From the NCBI GenBank assembly GCA_018402525.1, contig JAGYIR010000014.1, forward strand, positions 62,001-126,000: a DNA stretch of 64,000 nucleotides. Reading direction: 5' to 3'. The position numbers were made by a program, and so were the translations under genes. Positions 53,366 through 64,000 of this stretch are shown piece after piece. Position 1 is the first letter of the stretch, and each line of letters begins with the position of its first letter. The DNA is from Crocinitomicaceae bacterium (GTDB lineage: Bacteria; Bacteroidota; Bacteroidia; Flavobacteriales_D; Crocinitomicaceae). The notes beneath the pieces were generated by a model. The model saw nothing but the letters and a program-made list of their open reading frames with translations, was not told where the DNA came from and did not search any database.

Positions 53366-54670
53366 TTATTTTTTGAAAGCTTTAACTGTCCTTGCAATGA
53401 TGTCCACACATTCCATCAACTCTTCTTCTGTCATTACCAGTGGTGGGGCAAATCGAATAATGTTACCATGCGTTGGTTTTGCCAATAAGCCATTTTCTTT
53501 CAATGCCACGCAGAGATTCCAAGCTGTTTTACTTTCTTCTGTATCATTGACGATGATGGCATTCAACAATCCTTTTCCTCTCACTTTCACAATAAGATCT
53601 GTTCCGTCAATGATGCGTTGCATTTCACGTCTAAAAATATGCCCCAATCGCTCAGCATTCTCCGCCAAACGTTCCTCCGTCACAACTTCCAGTGCTGCGA
53701 TTGCCACTTTAGCCGCTACAGGATTGCCACCAAAGGTCGAACCGTGCTCACCTGGGTGAATAACCGACATAATTTCATCGTTTGCCAACACAGCTGAAAC
53801 TGGATATGCTCCACCTGAAAGTGCTTTTCCTAGAATTAAAATATCTGCTTTTACATCTTCATGGTCAACTGCTAATAAACGTCCTGTTCGCGCGACACCC
53901 GTTTGCACCTCATCGGCAATGAAAAGCACGTTGTTCGCCTCGCACAACGCCTTTGCTTTCGCTAAATATCCGTCTGCTGGAACATAAACTCCTGCTTCCC
54001 CTTGAATAGGTTCAACCAAGAATCCAGCGATATTTTCTTGTTTCAATGCTTCTTCCAACGCGTTGATATCATCGTAAGGGATGCTAATAAATCCTGGTGT
54101 AAACGGACCGAAGTTTTTACGTGCCACAGGATCGTTTGAAAACGAAACAATGGTCGTTGTTCTACCGTGGAAATTGCCTTCACACACAATAATTTTCGCT
54201 TGATCTGCAGCGATTCCCTTTTTCTCGTAAGCCCATTTACGGCAGATTTTAATCGCAGTTTCGACCGCTTCCGCACCTGTGTTCATAGGTAAGACCTTAT
54301 CAAAACCAAAGTATTCTGTGATAAACTTCTCATACACACCGAGTGAATCGTTATAAAAAGCACGTGATGTCAACGTCAAGCGTTTCGCCTGATCGATCAT
54401 TGCTCCTACGATTTTTGGGTGACAGTGTCCTTGGTTGACAGCTGAGTACGCCGATAGAAAATCAAAGTATTGTTTTCCTTCTACGTCCCATACATAAACT
54501 CCCTCTCCTCTTTTCAATACCACTTCCAGAGGATGATAATTGTGAGCTCCGTGCTTATCTTCCAATGAGATTAAATCCTTTGATGTCAATTGTTGCATAG
54601 TTGTGTTCATTTTGTTTGCAAGTTGAATCATACGTTCATTTCGGAGAACCGCTATCCTTTCCTCATTCAT
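53366..54670 (-). CDS. rocD: Ornithine aminotransferase (ornithine-oxo-acid transaminase)
   Basis: A 434-residue class III PLP aminotransferase. Signatures are [33 protein letters not shown], the PLP Lys in [17 protein letters not shown], and the C-terminal [17 protein letters not shown]. It transfers the delta-amino group of ornithine to 2-oxoglutarate, giving glutamate semialdehyde (arginine and proline metabolism). A good promoter 24 bp upstream fits the ATG at 54670. An internal ATG at 54610 would give a length closer to other bacterial RocD, so the first 20 residues are uncertain. Confidence 0.93.
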   Translation of the reverse strand: MNEERIAVLRNERMIQLANKMNTTMQQLTSKDLISLEDKHGAHNYHPLEVVLKRGEGVYVWDVEGKQYFDFLSAYSAVNQGHCHPKIVGAMIDQAKRLTLTSRAFYNDSLGVYEKFITEYFGFDKVLPMNTGAEAVETAIKICRKWAYEKKGIAADQAKIIVCEGNFHGRTTTIVSFSNDPVARKNFGPFTPGFISIPYDDINALEEALKQENIAGFLVEPIQGEAGVYVPADGYLAKAKALCEANNVLFIADEVQTGVARTGRLLAVDHEDVKADILILGKALSGGAYPVSAVLANDEIMSVIHPGEHGSTFGGNPVAAKVAIAALEVVTEERLAENAERLGHIFRREMQRIIDGTDLIVKVRGKGLLNAIIVNDTEESKTAWNLCVALKENGLLAKPTHGNIIRFAPPLVMTEEELMECVDIIARTVKAFKK

Positions 54671-54693
54671 GGAGAGAAATCATCCACGTTTCA

Positions 54694-54724
54694 CAAAAAT
54701 AGTGGTAAAGTGACAATTAATCAA
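54694..54724 (-). promoter_or_regulatory. Promoter of rocD
   Basis: On the minus strand, TTG (54724-54722), 20 bp, then TATTTTTG (54701-54694): both match the Bacteroidota consensus. Confidence 0.65.
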
Positions 54725-54776
54725 CAGAATAGGGATAAATCGTAGGATTTTTGTTTTTATTTCCTTTATTAATCAA

Positions 54777-56987
<2,211 letters not shown>

Positions 56988-57214
56988 CTAACTATTGAAG
57001 TTCAAAAAGGTGGAATCCGTTGTAATAGCTAATTTACCCTTTTTTCTGATGTCAGCATTTAAAGTAATGTTAATATTCTTAAAACAAAAAATGGCTGGAT
57101 AAAAGCATCTACATGAAATGCGCAAAACCGAGCGCTATCCATACAAGTTGATTATTAAACTTATTTCTACATGTTAATTATTTCTTCCTATCTTTATTTC
57201 AAACAATTAGCCCC

Positions 57215-57988
57215 ATGAACAAATTAATCTACTCTTTAGCGGTTGTATCGATCGCTCTTACCTCATGTCAGTCAGAAACAACGAGAGAGAATGGAAACGA
57301 ATCGGATGACGCAACGGCGAAAGTCGAAGTGGATGTTTCCAAATTTGAAGAACTGGCCGTTGAGCCGTGTAATTTACTTACGGAAGAAATGGTTACCTCT
57401 GGCTATGGTGTAACGGCTGAAAGTCTCAAGTTAAGCAAATATTCTTCTAAAAAAGGTAAAGTTTCATGGACGGCCTACTGCACTTACTCTTGGAAAAAGT
57501 CAAATTTTGATGAAATTCAAAAAAGAACACAAGAGAAAATGTTGGAAGCCATGAAAAGTGGTGACACTAAAAATGCCATGAGTGTTGCCATGGATATCGA
57601 AAAAGCCAGTTTTGAAGTAGGGATTACGAATTTGAAAATTTACGATGATGCGGAAAAAGCAATGAATGGATTCATCCAAAGTCACACTGTTCCTGACTCA
57701 AAAGATGTGACCAAGTTAAATGAAGCAATAGATGCCGAATCCAGCGATAAACTTACGAAAGATGGAAAAGAAGTAGGAAAGGAAATGGTTGGTGGTATTG
57801 CGGCGAACTTGAAATTTGAAAAGATTGAAGGAATTGGCACGAACGCTTATTGGGACTACCTTGGAAATAAGCTAGATGTCCTTTACGAAACCGTACAGAT
57901 AGGAATCATCATGCATATTAGTGAAAATCATAAAGAGAACGTAGCTGCGGCGAAGAAATTGGCTGAGGAAATTATGTCCGATTTTTAA
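57215..57988 (+). CDS. Lipoprotein of unknown function
   Basis: A 257-residue protein with lipobox IALTSC (Cys about 18). The mature protein is highly charged and helical, with a pattern EPCNLLTEEMVTSGYGV and IDAESSDKLTKDGKEVGKEMV. A pair of Cys (AVEPC and AYCTYSW) lies in the conserved-looking part. I cannot name a family. A TATCTTTA box at 57189-57196 is a near match to the -7 element. It is divergent from katG. Confidence 0.78.
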   Translation: MNKLIYSLAVVSIALTSCQSETTRENGNESDDATAKVEVDVSKFEELAVEPCNLLTEEMVTSGYGVTAESLKLSKYSSKKGKVSWTAYCTYSWKKSNFDEIQKRTQEKMLEAMKSGDTKNAMSVAMDIEKASFEVGITNLKIYDDAEKAMNGFIQSHTVPDSKDVTKLNEAIDAESSDKLTKDGKEVGKEMVGGIAANLKFEKIEGIGTNAYWDYLGNKLDVLYETVQIGIIMHISENHKENVAAAKKLAEEIMSDF

Positions 57989-58034
57989 GCTGTATAGTAG
58001 TTGAGGACTTCACTTGTAAGATTGGTTTTTACAA

Positions 58035-58083
58035 TAAAAAAAGCTTGATTCACTCTGCGATATAATGCGAAGTAAATCAAGCT
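58035..58083 (-). terminator. Terminator of the lipocalin-like lipoprotein gene
   Basis: AGCTTGATT (58042-58050) pairs with AATCAAGCT (58075-58083), with a 24-nt loop. Seven T follow on the minus strand. It lies 24 bp after the stop of the gene at 58107. Confidence 0.7.
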
Positions 58084-58106
58084 ATCAAATTTCTCAAAAA
58101 TGAGAA

Positions 58107-58541
58107 TTACATTTTGCGTGTGAATTCTAGCACTTTTGCTTCATCTCCATTTGCATTCCAGTCAATATGAAGTTCATCAGTGGTAGCCTTAACGATTTGC
58201 CATTTTTGACCGTCCTTGCTTATAATGTTCTTGCTTTTAACAACAATGTGCTCGTCATCAATAAACTCCCAAGTTCCTTCGCTTGCTTGACCTGCAGTTG
58301 TTTGAGCATAAGTACCATCTTCGTTTAGTGTGAGTGACATCTCTATGACTGTTCCTTCCATGTCGTAGGTATACTCCCAATCACCCAGTACGAGTTCCGC
58401 TGTGGTCAACTCTTCTGGCTCAGTGACTTCCTGCTCAACATTTTCAGGAGATTGCTCTTCCGCTGAGTTATCGACTTCGTTTGTACTGCATCCTACAAAA
58501 AGGAATGCAACTGCTGTTAGTGTAATAATTGTTTTCTTCAT
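58107..58541 (-). CDS. Lipocalin-like lipoprotein
   Basis: About 144 residues from the ATG at 58541 (MKKTIITLTAVAFLFVGCS), with the lipobox Cys at about residue 18. A long Glu-rich linker follows, then a beta domain with LGDWEYTYDMEGTVIEMSL and GTWEFIDDEHIVVKSKN, as in DUF5004/lipocalin-like lipoproteins of Bacteroidota. Likely envelope anchored, function unknown. The promoter lies immediately in front of the ATG. Confidence 0.78.
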   Translation of the reverse strand: MKKTIITLTAVAFLFVGCSTNEVDNSAEEQSPENVEQEVTEPEELTTAELVLGDWEYTYDMEGTVIEMSLTLNEDGTYAQTTAGQASEGTWEFIDDEHIVVKSKNIISKDGQKWQIVKATTDELHIDWNANGDEAKVLEFTRKM

Positions 58542-58546
58542 ATCAA

Positions 58547-58577
58547 CAAAACTATTATACCTAATACTAAATTCCAA
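58547..58577 (-). promoter_or_regulatory. Promoter of the lipocalin-like lipoprotein gene
   Basis: On the minus strand, TTG (58577-58575), 20 bp, TAGTTTTG (58554-58547), then five bases and the ATG at 58541. Transcription would begin at or beside the start codon. Confidence 0.65.
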
Positions 58578-58593
58578 TTATTTATATAAGAAA

Positions 58594-59442
58594 TTAAACC
58601 GATTCAGGTTTTGCGCTTCTTGTATCGATATAATTTTGAATCAACTGCTCTAACCTTTCTGCCATTTCCATATCATAGGATTGTCGTGTAGTTTTCACCA
58701 TTCTGCAATTCGCATAATAACCTCCTGATGATAGTTTACTTGTTGGTTCCTTAATTAAATGAATATGGGTTCGTGCCCCTTTTTTGGGCGACTTACCAAT
58801 CAGCTTAAAAAACAAATTCGCAAACCATCCTGCGTTTCTGCCGAGTTTAGTATTAACCACACCTGGATGCACACAATAAAATGAAATACCTGAATACGCA
58901 GGTTTAAGAGCAAAAAGACGAGTTATTAGTAAGATTCCAAGCTTGGATTGCCTATATGACTTAAAACCCGAGAATCGCTTTCTGAACTCAATGTCTTCGT
59001 AGTATATCGTTCCTTGATGAAGGCCGGAAGAAGTGAAAATCACTTTTGAAGAATTATCGGTTGGCAACAAACTCCTTAATCGTTTAAAGATGAGCGTTGG
59101 TGCGATTAAATTGACTTGGAGAGTTTCTTCAATCTGATCTTTCGACGTTTTGAATTCAAAATTCCAAAGTCCTGCATTAAGTACTAAAAGATTAATCTGT
59201 TCGCATTTACTGCGCACTTCTTCACAGGACTCGACAACCGATTGGAGCGAGGATAAATCACACTTAATTAGCTCTATGTTGCAAGTTGGATTCACCTCAT
59301 TTAGAACACACTGGAGCGCTTTAAGTTTTTCTTGCGAACGCCCTAAGACAAAGAGCGAATAACCATTTTTCACCAGGTTCTTCGCTATTTCTACTCCGAA
59401 ACCTGAAGTGGCACCAGTAATTAAGGCTGTTTTGTTGGTCAT
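58594..59442 (-). CDS. Short-chain dehydrogenase/reductase
   Basis: A 282-residue classical SDR. The cofactor loop TGATSGFGVEIAKNL (8-22), NAGLW and the active site Tyr-Lys in SYRQSKLGILL are present. Its shape resembles retinol-dehydrogenase or WWOX-type SDRs, but the substrate is not visible. A C-terminal extension reaches about residue 282. It is cytosolic or membrane associated. It follows the collagen-like gene by about 25 bp on the same strand. Confidence 0.87.
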   Translation of the reverse strand: MTNKTALITGATSGFGVEIAKNLVKNGYSLFVLGRSQEKLKALQCVLNEVNPTCNIELIKCDLSSLQSVVESCEEVRSKCEQINLLVLNAGLWNFEFKTSKDQIEETLQVNLIAPTLIFKRLRSLLPTDNSSKVIFTSSGLHQGTIYYEDIEFRKRFSGFKSYRQSKLGILLITRLFALKPAYSGISFYCVHPGVVNTKLGRNAGWFANLFFKLIGKSPKKGARTHIHLIKEPTSKLSSGGYYANCRMVKTTRQSYDMEMAERLEQLIQNYIDTRSAKPESV

Positions 59443-59466
59443 TTTAACATCCTTGAATCCATATTA

Positions 59467-61017
59467 TTAAAACGCTCTGACTGCGCGAACAGCTTGCAAA
59501 ATATCTTTTTCGAGAATCCAAGTAAACCCATTATTATCTATACCGTACGCTTGACCAGTGTCGAGATCATATTCAGTACTGCTCCAGTGTCCAAGCGCAG
59601 CAATTTGATCGAACCCGTTAGCAATCGCAGTAGCGTTTATTATGGCGCTATTCCACATTACCTCATCAAGTTCTGTAAATGAAGGTAAATACCAATCCCC
59701 AAACGAATTAAGATTCAAATTTGCGCAAGAAAGTGCTGCATAGTTTGAACTACCACCTTGTGCTGCAATTATTAACAACGTATTCATTTCACCTGACATT
59801 GGACCATCTCCAAATGCTGAAGTACTTCCTGGTTCTATCGCCACACTCCATGGCAAAGGATTACTCGCATAAAATGGAGCAAGCACCAAACCATGCTGGC
59901 CAGTTGGGTCAACCCAAAAAACGATTCCACCCTGTGCAACGTCACCTATTGAATAGGTCGGAAAAGTCCCTGCTACTCCTTGAGGTCCTGTTAAATTAGA
60001 AGTGGTGAAGGTAGAACCATCCGAATAGGTAAATGTGAAAGTTCCGTTGCCATTATCAACAGTAGAAATAATGCCATTGCCATCATTACCTGACGGTCCT
60101 TGTGGTCCAGGTACACCTTGCGGCCCTTGGGAACCAACATTGCCTTGAGGTCCTGTTAAATCAGAAGTGGTAAAGGTAGATCCATCCGAATAGGTAAATG
60201 TAAAAGTTCCGTTGCCATTATCAACAGTAGAAATAATGCCATTGCCATCATTACCTGACGGTCCTTGTGGCCCAAGTACACCTTGCGGCCCTTGGGAACC
60301 AACATTGCCTTGAGGTCCTGTTAAATCAGAAGTGGTAAAGGTAGATCCATCCGAATAGGTAAATGTAAAAGTTCCGTTGCCATTATCAACAGTAGAAATA
60401 ATGCCATTGCCATCATTACCTGACGGTCCTTGTGGCCCAGGTACACCTTGCGGCCCTTGGGAACCAACATTGCCTTGAGGTCCTGTTAAATCAGAAGTGG
60501 TAAAGGTAGATCCATCCGAATAGGTAAATGTAAAAGTTCCGTTGCCATTATCAACAGTAGAAATAATGCCATTGCCATCATTACCTGACGGTCCTTGTGG
60601 CCCAGGAATTGAACTCCCAGATGTCTGAGCATAAAGTGCATATGGCACACTTAATAGTTGTGTCGTACCTGAAATTGAATAGTTGATGCCACCAGATGGG
60701 TCTATCTCCGTTTCTATAAAATAGGGACCATTTGCCCAATTGATGGCTGCGAAATCCCCTGTCAAAACTATCCCTGAACCAACTTCCAACGACACCAAAC
60801 CGTTTGTATTAGATGTTGGATTTTGAGTTTCTACAAATACTGGTGTGCCATTAATTGAACCTTGCAAGATACTAATTCGCATTCCAATTGTTGCCGAAGT
60901 AACAAGATCATTACTTGAATTCCTCACCACAGCCTGGTAACTCATTCGCTCTGGCGCTTGTGCAAACAAATTTATCACAACAAGAAACATCACACAAAAG
61001 ATAATTGGCTTCTTCAT
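59467..61017 (-). CDS. Secreted collagen-like repeat protein
   Basis: A 516-residue protein. Signal peptide (about 1-20, NLFAQ). A head region (about 25-130) is followed by four copies of a 55-residue unit (165 bp at DNA level) from about 136 to 345. Each unit has Gly-X-Y runs such as GPQGPSGNDGNG and a beta strand FTFTYSDGSTFTTSDLT. The C-terminal domain (about 350-516) resembles DUF1566/Lcl-C (DWYLPSFTELDEV, HWSSTEYD). Such proteins are surface or fibre proteins. The near-identity of the units suggests expansion. No sorting domain is visible. Confidence 0.85.
   Translation of the reverse strand: MKKPIIFCVMFLVVINLFAQAPERMSYQAVVRNSSNDLVTSATIGMRISILQGSINGTPVFVETQNPTSNTNGLVSLEVGSGIVLTGDFAAINWANGPYFIETEIDPSGGINYSISGTTQLLSVPYALYAQTSGSSIPGPQGPSGNDGNGIISTVDNGNGTFTFTYSDGSTFTTSDLTGPQGNVGSQGPQGVPGPQGPSGNDGNGIISTVDNGNGTFTFTYSDGSTFTTSDLTGPQGNVGSQGPQGVLGPQGPSGNDGNGIISTVDNGNGTFTFTYSDGSTFTTSDLTGPQGNVGSQGPQGVPGPQGPSGNDGNGIISTVDNGNGTFTFTYSDGSTFTTSNLTGPQGVAGTFPTYSIGDVAQGGIVFWVDPTGQHGLVLAPFYASNPLPWSVAIEPGSTSAFGDGPMSGEMNTLLIIAAQGGSSNYAALSCANLNLNSFGDWYLPSFTELDEVMWNSAIINATAIANGFDQIAALGHWSSTEYDLDTGQAYGIDNNGFTWILEKDILQAVRAVRAF
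60000..60600 (-). repeat. 165-bp repeats in the collagen-like gene
   Basis: The CGGCCCTTGG landmark recurs at 60121, 60286 and 60451, exactly 165 bp apart. Four units are nearly identical in sequence. Confidence 0.85.
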
Positions 61018-61338
61018 TTTTCCACTAAAATAATTGTTCGATTATGATTTTATACCGTTAAAATTCATTGCTAATTTATTCAATTTAATCGCAATACCCA
61101 TTGTATAAGGCATTTAAATCAACTAAGAATATTTTTTAAAAGTTATTCACTTCCTTTTTAGTGGTTGAACATTAGCGTTATTCTTGAGCAAATCGACCTC
61201 ATGATGTATAACGATAACTTGTTTAATTCATTTTACCGATATATTGTCTCAAGTCGATAATTAATTTCTTCAGGTAAATAAAGACTTGCCTCTGTTATTC
61301 ATTTCAGAAAATCTAAACGCAAGTATAAAAGGCGCTGT
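61018..61338. other. Intergenic region with a weak hairpin
   Basis: This 321-bp gap has no supported gene. CGTTAT (61176-61181) pairs with ATAACG (61208-61213) and an inner GAG/CTC, a weak version of the hairpins at 46.5 and 47.6 kb. Nothing else is visible. Confidence 0.5.
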
Positions 61339-61791
61339 TTATACAAAGTATTCCATCCGACACAGGTCGAACCCTTCTGCCCAATAATCTTCAATCGTTT
61401 CGATCAAGACAAATCCTTGCTTTTCGTAGAACTTATAGGTGACTTGAGAGGTTCTGACTGTAATCTTTTGAATGCTGTCAATGTTCTTGAGTATTTCAAT
61501 TCTATACTTCAGTAATTCAGAACCTAAACCTTTTCCTTGGTATTCAGGATGGAAAAAATCCCAACTTATAATTCCAGTTGCTCTATCATCTTCAAAGTTT
61601 ATTCCGCCAGCACCTACAATTTCGCTGTTGTATAGCAACACATAATATAGCTCTCGTTCATTATCTAAATAATTGCTGAGGTCAGTTTCTTCGGCAGGTG
61701 CAAAGTATTTTGGCGTGTTCAATCGGATTAGATCAATTACTTCGTCCTTGTCTTTGACTTCGTATTCTTTTATCGAAATTTGTTCTTTCAT
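61339..61791 (-). CDS. GNAT-family N-acetyltransferase
   Basis: About 150 residues from the ATG at 61791 (MKEQISIKEY). The acetyl-CoA motif is FFHPEYQGKGLGSELLKYRIE (split across the Q/R-x-x-G-x-G/A loop), and the C-terminal part has YKFYEKQGFVLIE. It transfers an acetyl group to an amine of an unknown substrate. It is cytosolic. The gene is followed by an AT-rich gap with a weak hairpin and preceded by a broken YdeI-like gene, a cargo-type neighbourhood. Confidence 0.88.
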   Translation of the reverse strand: MKEQISIKEYEVKDKDEVIDLIRLNTPKYFAPAEETDLSNYLDNERELYYVLLYNSEIVGAGGINFEDDRATGIISWDFFHPEYQGKGLGSELLKYRIEILKNIDSIQKITVRTSQVTYKFYEKQGFVLIETIEDYWAEGFDLCRMEYFV

Positions 61792-61826
61792 TTTTAACGT
61801 GGCTACAACCAACAAAACTGTTAGTG

Positions 61827-62006
61827 TTATTTCTTTTGGTACTTATTGTGCTTCCATTGATTCGTTCCAGCTTCACTGTCAGCTATGAGTTGCATCAACC
61901 GCTTCAGTCGTGTCGCTTCTTGTTTAGCGTTCATCACCCAGCTGGAAAATGCTTTACGGTAAGATGGCGCAAGAGTTTGAAAATAATCCCACGCCTTTTT
62001 ATTTGC
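61827..62006 (-). pseudogene. Truncated YdeI/OmpD-associated (bacteriocin-protection-like) gene
   Basis: A 59-codon open stretch without a start codon encodes ANKKAWDYFQTLAPSYRKAF and WVMNAKQEATRLKRLMQLIA. This matches the C-terminal part of the YdeI/OmpD-associated family (pattern FF-LAPSYRREY-W-AK-ETR-KR). A TAA stop (62007-62009) interrupts the frame just upstream, and the preceding bases have no matching open frame. The gene is therefore a fragment. Family assignment is by pattern only. Confidence 0.55.
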
Positions 62007-62167
62007 TTAACAGTATTCCTATTCCAAAGCTGCATCGCTTGGCAAAATTAGAGAATTATGTGAAACAATGACCATTCAATCTAATTGCACCGAACTAATA
62101 TCTCATGCCTATGGATTTTTTTTTTGTTATTTTTTAGAAAGAGATTTAGCAATCAATTATTAGTACG

Positions 62168-62175
62168 TAACTTTG
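62168..62175 (+). promoter_or_regulatory. -7 element of the DUF2341/PKD gene
   Basis: TAACTTTG matches TAnnTTTG and lies 20 bp before the ATG at 62196. This supports the ATG at 62196 over a start 37 codons upstream. Confidence 0.55.
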
Positions 62176-62195
62176 CGCAAAAAAAACTAATCATT

Positions 62196-63860
62196 ATGAA
62201 AAGAAATCTACTTTTTTTGGGATTCTTGACCCTAGCGTCCCAAGCTTTTACGCAAACTTCGAACTGTTTACCCGATTGGGAATACAGAATGCCAGTCACT
62301 GTATCCAACGCGAATGCAGCCGTTTTGACAGATCATCAAGTGAACTTAACTGTTAATACACAAGCACTAATCAGTGCGGGTAAAATGAACCTTGATGGTT
62401 CCGATATGCGTTTCGCTATTGATTGTTGCACTCCTGTGTGCTATTGGATTGAAAGTGGTCTGAATACTACGACCACGTCTGTTTGGGTTAACGTTAGTTC
62501 CATTCCAGCAATGGGCGATGCGAACATTTTTATGTATTATGGTAACTCAACAGCAACAGATGCATCAGATGCGGCATGCGTATTCGATGTGTTTGACGAT
62601 TTTGACAATGATGCATTGAACCAATTCTCTCAAGTGTGTGGAACTGGAGCAGAGTCGTTTGCAGGTGGTGAAATATCTTTATCTTGGTCGAGTGATGTCA
62701 TTTATCAATCTTCTATGACACTTCCTCTAGGTAATATTTACACTATTGAGTCAAACATTACAGCCGCTTCAGGAAGTTGGCCAGGCATATACGCAATGAA
62801 GCAAACCGATTCGCGTTCTTATGGAAACTTGATGGGTAGCTCTCAAATGCGAATTTCCGTAGGTTCAACATCCGTTTCAACCCCTTGTGACGGACACAAC
62901 TGGGCTTCTACTCAATTAAGTTACACAAACCCTGTCGGAATCTGGTCGTTGACATGGAGAGGAACAGGTGATATCATTGCGGATTTCCCTACTATTGGTG
63001 CTGTAACATCCACCGACGTAACTTTCGCTTTGGACGATGCCTTAGTCGTTGGTTTTGGAGGAATCTCTGGAGGAACAGGTTCCATGACCATCGATTGGAT
63101 TCGTGCGCGTAAGTATGCGGCAATTACACCAACCTTCGTTTTCGGAACTGAAGAAGTTCCATCTGGAGCACAAGTAGTTTCAATCACGGCACCAGCTTCA
63201 GGAATTTGCCCAGGAGAAAGCGTTCAATTAGATGCTGGAACTGGATTTACAAATTATGATTGGTCGACCATGGAGTCTACACAAACAATTGATGTTTCAG
63301 CGGCTGGCTGGTATTATGTGACAGCTACAGATCTTGCTGGATGTTCAAGTGAAGATAGTGTTGAAATCAATGCATTCACATCTCCAATAGCTGCATTCGG
63401 ATCTGCTGTTGCTGGAGGAGACGTCACTTTTTCTAATTCTTCAACCGATGGTATCTCTTATGCTTGGGATTTTGGTGACGGAAATAGCTCTACCGACGAG
63501 AACCCATCTCACACATACGCGGCAAACGCTACCTATTCAGTTTGTTTAACCGTTACTAGTGCTGATGGTTGTACAGATGATATTTGCAATGACGTAATTG
63601 TTTCGACAGTTGGCTTGAGCGGATTAGAGCAACTATCGTTTGAGTTGTATCCGAATCCAACAAACAGCGAACTAAACGTTGTCTCTCCTTTGGAGAAAGA
63701 CGTATTATTCGAACTTACTTCGCTCGATGGAAAAGTGGTAAAATCAGGAAAGCTTGCGACAGGCGTGAACGTATTAAACGTTACTTCGATTGAAGCTGGA
63801 TCATACATCCTTCGTTTGCCAAACCATCCTGGATACGGTTCAAGAATCGTTGTTCAATAG
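62196..63860 (+). CDS. T9SS-secreted protein with DUF2341 and PKD domains
   Basis: About 554 residues from the ATG at 62196 (MKRNLLFLGF). Signal peptide about 1-20 (SQAFTQ). The DUF2341 domain follows (WEYRMPVTVSNANAAVLTD, YWIESGLNTTTTSVWVNVSS, MYYGNS), then a lectin-like part (to about 330), a PKD domain (about 398-465, YAWDFGDGNSSTDENPSHTY) and a type A T9SS sorting domain (ELYPNPTNSELNV, GSYILRLPN). Such proteins attach to polymers at the cell surface. There is no catalytic domain. Confidence 0.9.
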   Translation: MKRNLLFLGFLTLASQAFTQTSNCLPDWEYRMPVTVSNANAAVLTDHQVNLTVNTQALISAGKMNLDGSDMRFAIDCCTPVCYWIESGLNTTTTSVWVNVSSIPAMGDANIFMYYGNSTATDASDAACVFDVFDDFDNDALNQFSQVCGTGAESFAGGEISLSWSSDVIYQSSMTLPLGNIYTIESNITAASGSWPGIYAMKQTDSRSYGNLMGSSQMRISVGSTSVSTPCDGHNWASTQLSYTNPVGIWSLTWRGTGDIIADFPTIGAVTSTDVTFALDDALVVGFGGISGGTGSMTIDWIRARKYAAITPTFVFGTEEVPSGAQVVSITAPASGICPGESVQLDAGTGFTNYDWSTMESTQTIDVSAAGWYYVTATDLAGCSSEDSVEINAFTSPIAAFGSAVAGGDVTFSNSSTDGISYAWDFGDGNSSTDENPSHTYAANATYSVCLTVTSADGCTDDICNDVIVSTVGLSGLEQLSFELYPNPTNSELNVVSPLEKDVLFELTSLDGKVVKSGKLATGVNVLNVTSIEAGSYILRLPNHPGYGSRIVVQ

Positions 63861-63882
63861 AAAATATAAACATGCGAAAAGG

Positions 63883-63914
63883 GGCTTCCATCTGAGATGG
63901 AGGCCTTTTTTTTT
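63883..63914 (+). terminator. Terminator of the DUF2341/PKD gene
   Basis: GGCTTCCAT (63883-63891) pairs with ATGGAGGCC (63897-63905) around a five-base loop, one G-T wobble, followed by nine T. It lies 22 bp past the stop. Confidence 0.85.
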
Positions 63915-64000
63915 GAAATAATTAGTGGATTTAAGTTTAGTATAAGACTTCGAAATACCAGATGAATATGATTCGTCATTATACACCAAGCGTAAATTTC

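Overview
The window looks like a chromosomal segment of an AT-rich Bacteroidota, most likely a marine or freshwater Flavobacteriales member (Crocinitomicaceae/Cryomorphaceae-like). The signs are secreted proteins ending in type IX secretion (T9SS) sorting domains, a gliding-motility-associated C-terminal domain, SprB-type repeats, Bacteroidota-type promoters (TTG, 18-20 bp, TAnnTTTG), an RND pump fused to its TolC partner, and an EgtB/EgtD pair. No rRNA, tRNA, phage, IS transposase, integron integrase or CRISPR array was seen.

Layout. 1-8.5 kb: two large paralogous repeat-rich secreted adhesin-like genes (the first runs off the left edge) and a small secreted protein. 8.7-12.2 kb: PHB-depolymerase-type esterase, then a tightly coupled SET-domain methyltransferase and GNAT-nitrilase fusion, then an ACAGAGG-rich intergenic repeat. 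12.2-18.2 kb: ComA-like phosphosulfolactate synthase with a TPR protein, then deaD-typA. 18.3-22.8 kb: LamG surface protein, TatA, PaaI-like thioesterase, MscS channel, YdcF. 22.8-27.8 kb: methyltransferase, MORN-type protein, thioesterase, CapD-like sugar dehydratase and a polysaccharide-deacetylase-like protein. 27.9-34.5 kb: CYTH protein, a perfect 31-bp inverted repeat, small lipoprotein genes, threonine aldolase, pseudouridine synthase, O-methyltransferase, ergothioneine genes egtD/egtB and a DUF427 protein. 34.5-36 kb: outer-membrane-like protein and a GDPD lipoprotein.

36-45 kb is a metal-homeostasis island read on the minus strand: response regulator, histidine kinase, VIT/CCC1 transporter, CzcA-TolC fusion, CzcB-like adaptor and a lipoprotein. 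Two 11-bp-spaced AATCTTAAG direct repeats, one before the regulator and one before czcA, lie about 33-34 bp from likely -7 elements. This suggests that the regulator controls both itself and the pump.

45-49.1 kb holds secreted hydrolases, including two genes bounded by inverted repeats and imperfect hairpins that resemble recombination (attC-like) sites. 49.3-57 kb is mostly housekeeping: chorismate synthase, phosphohexomutase, a soluble V4R-histidine kinase, ornithine aminotransferase and KatG. 57-64 kb holds lipoproteins, an SDR, a collagen-like repeat protein, a GNAT enzyme, a broken YdeI-like gene and a DUF2341/PKD T9SS cargo protein.

All family names come from reading motifs by eye. No database search was possible, so specific substrates are inferences.
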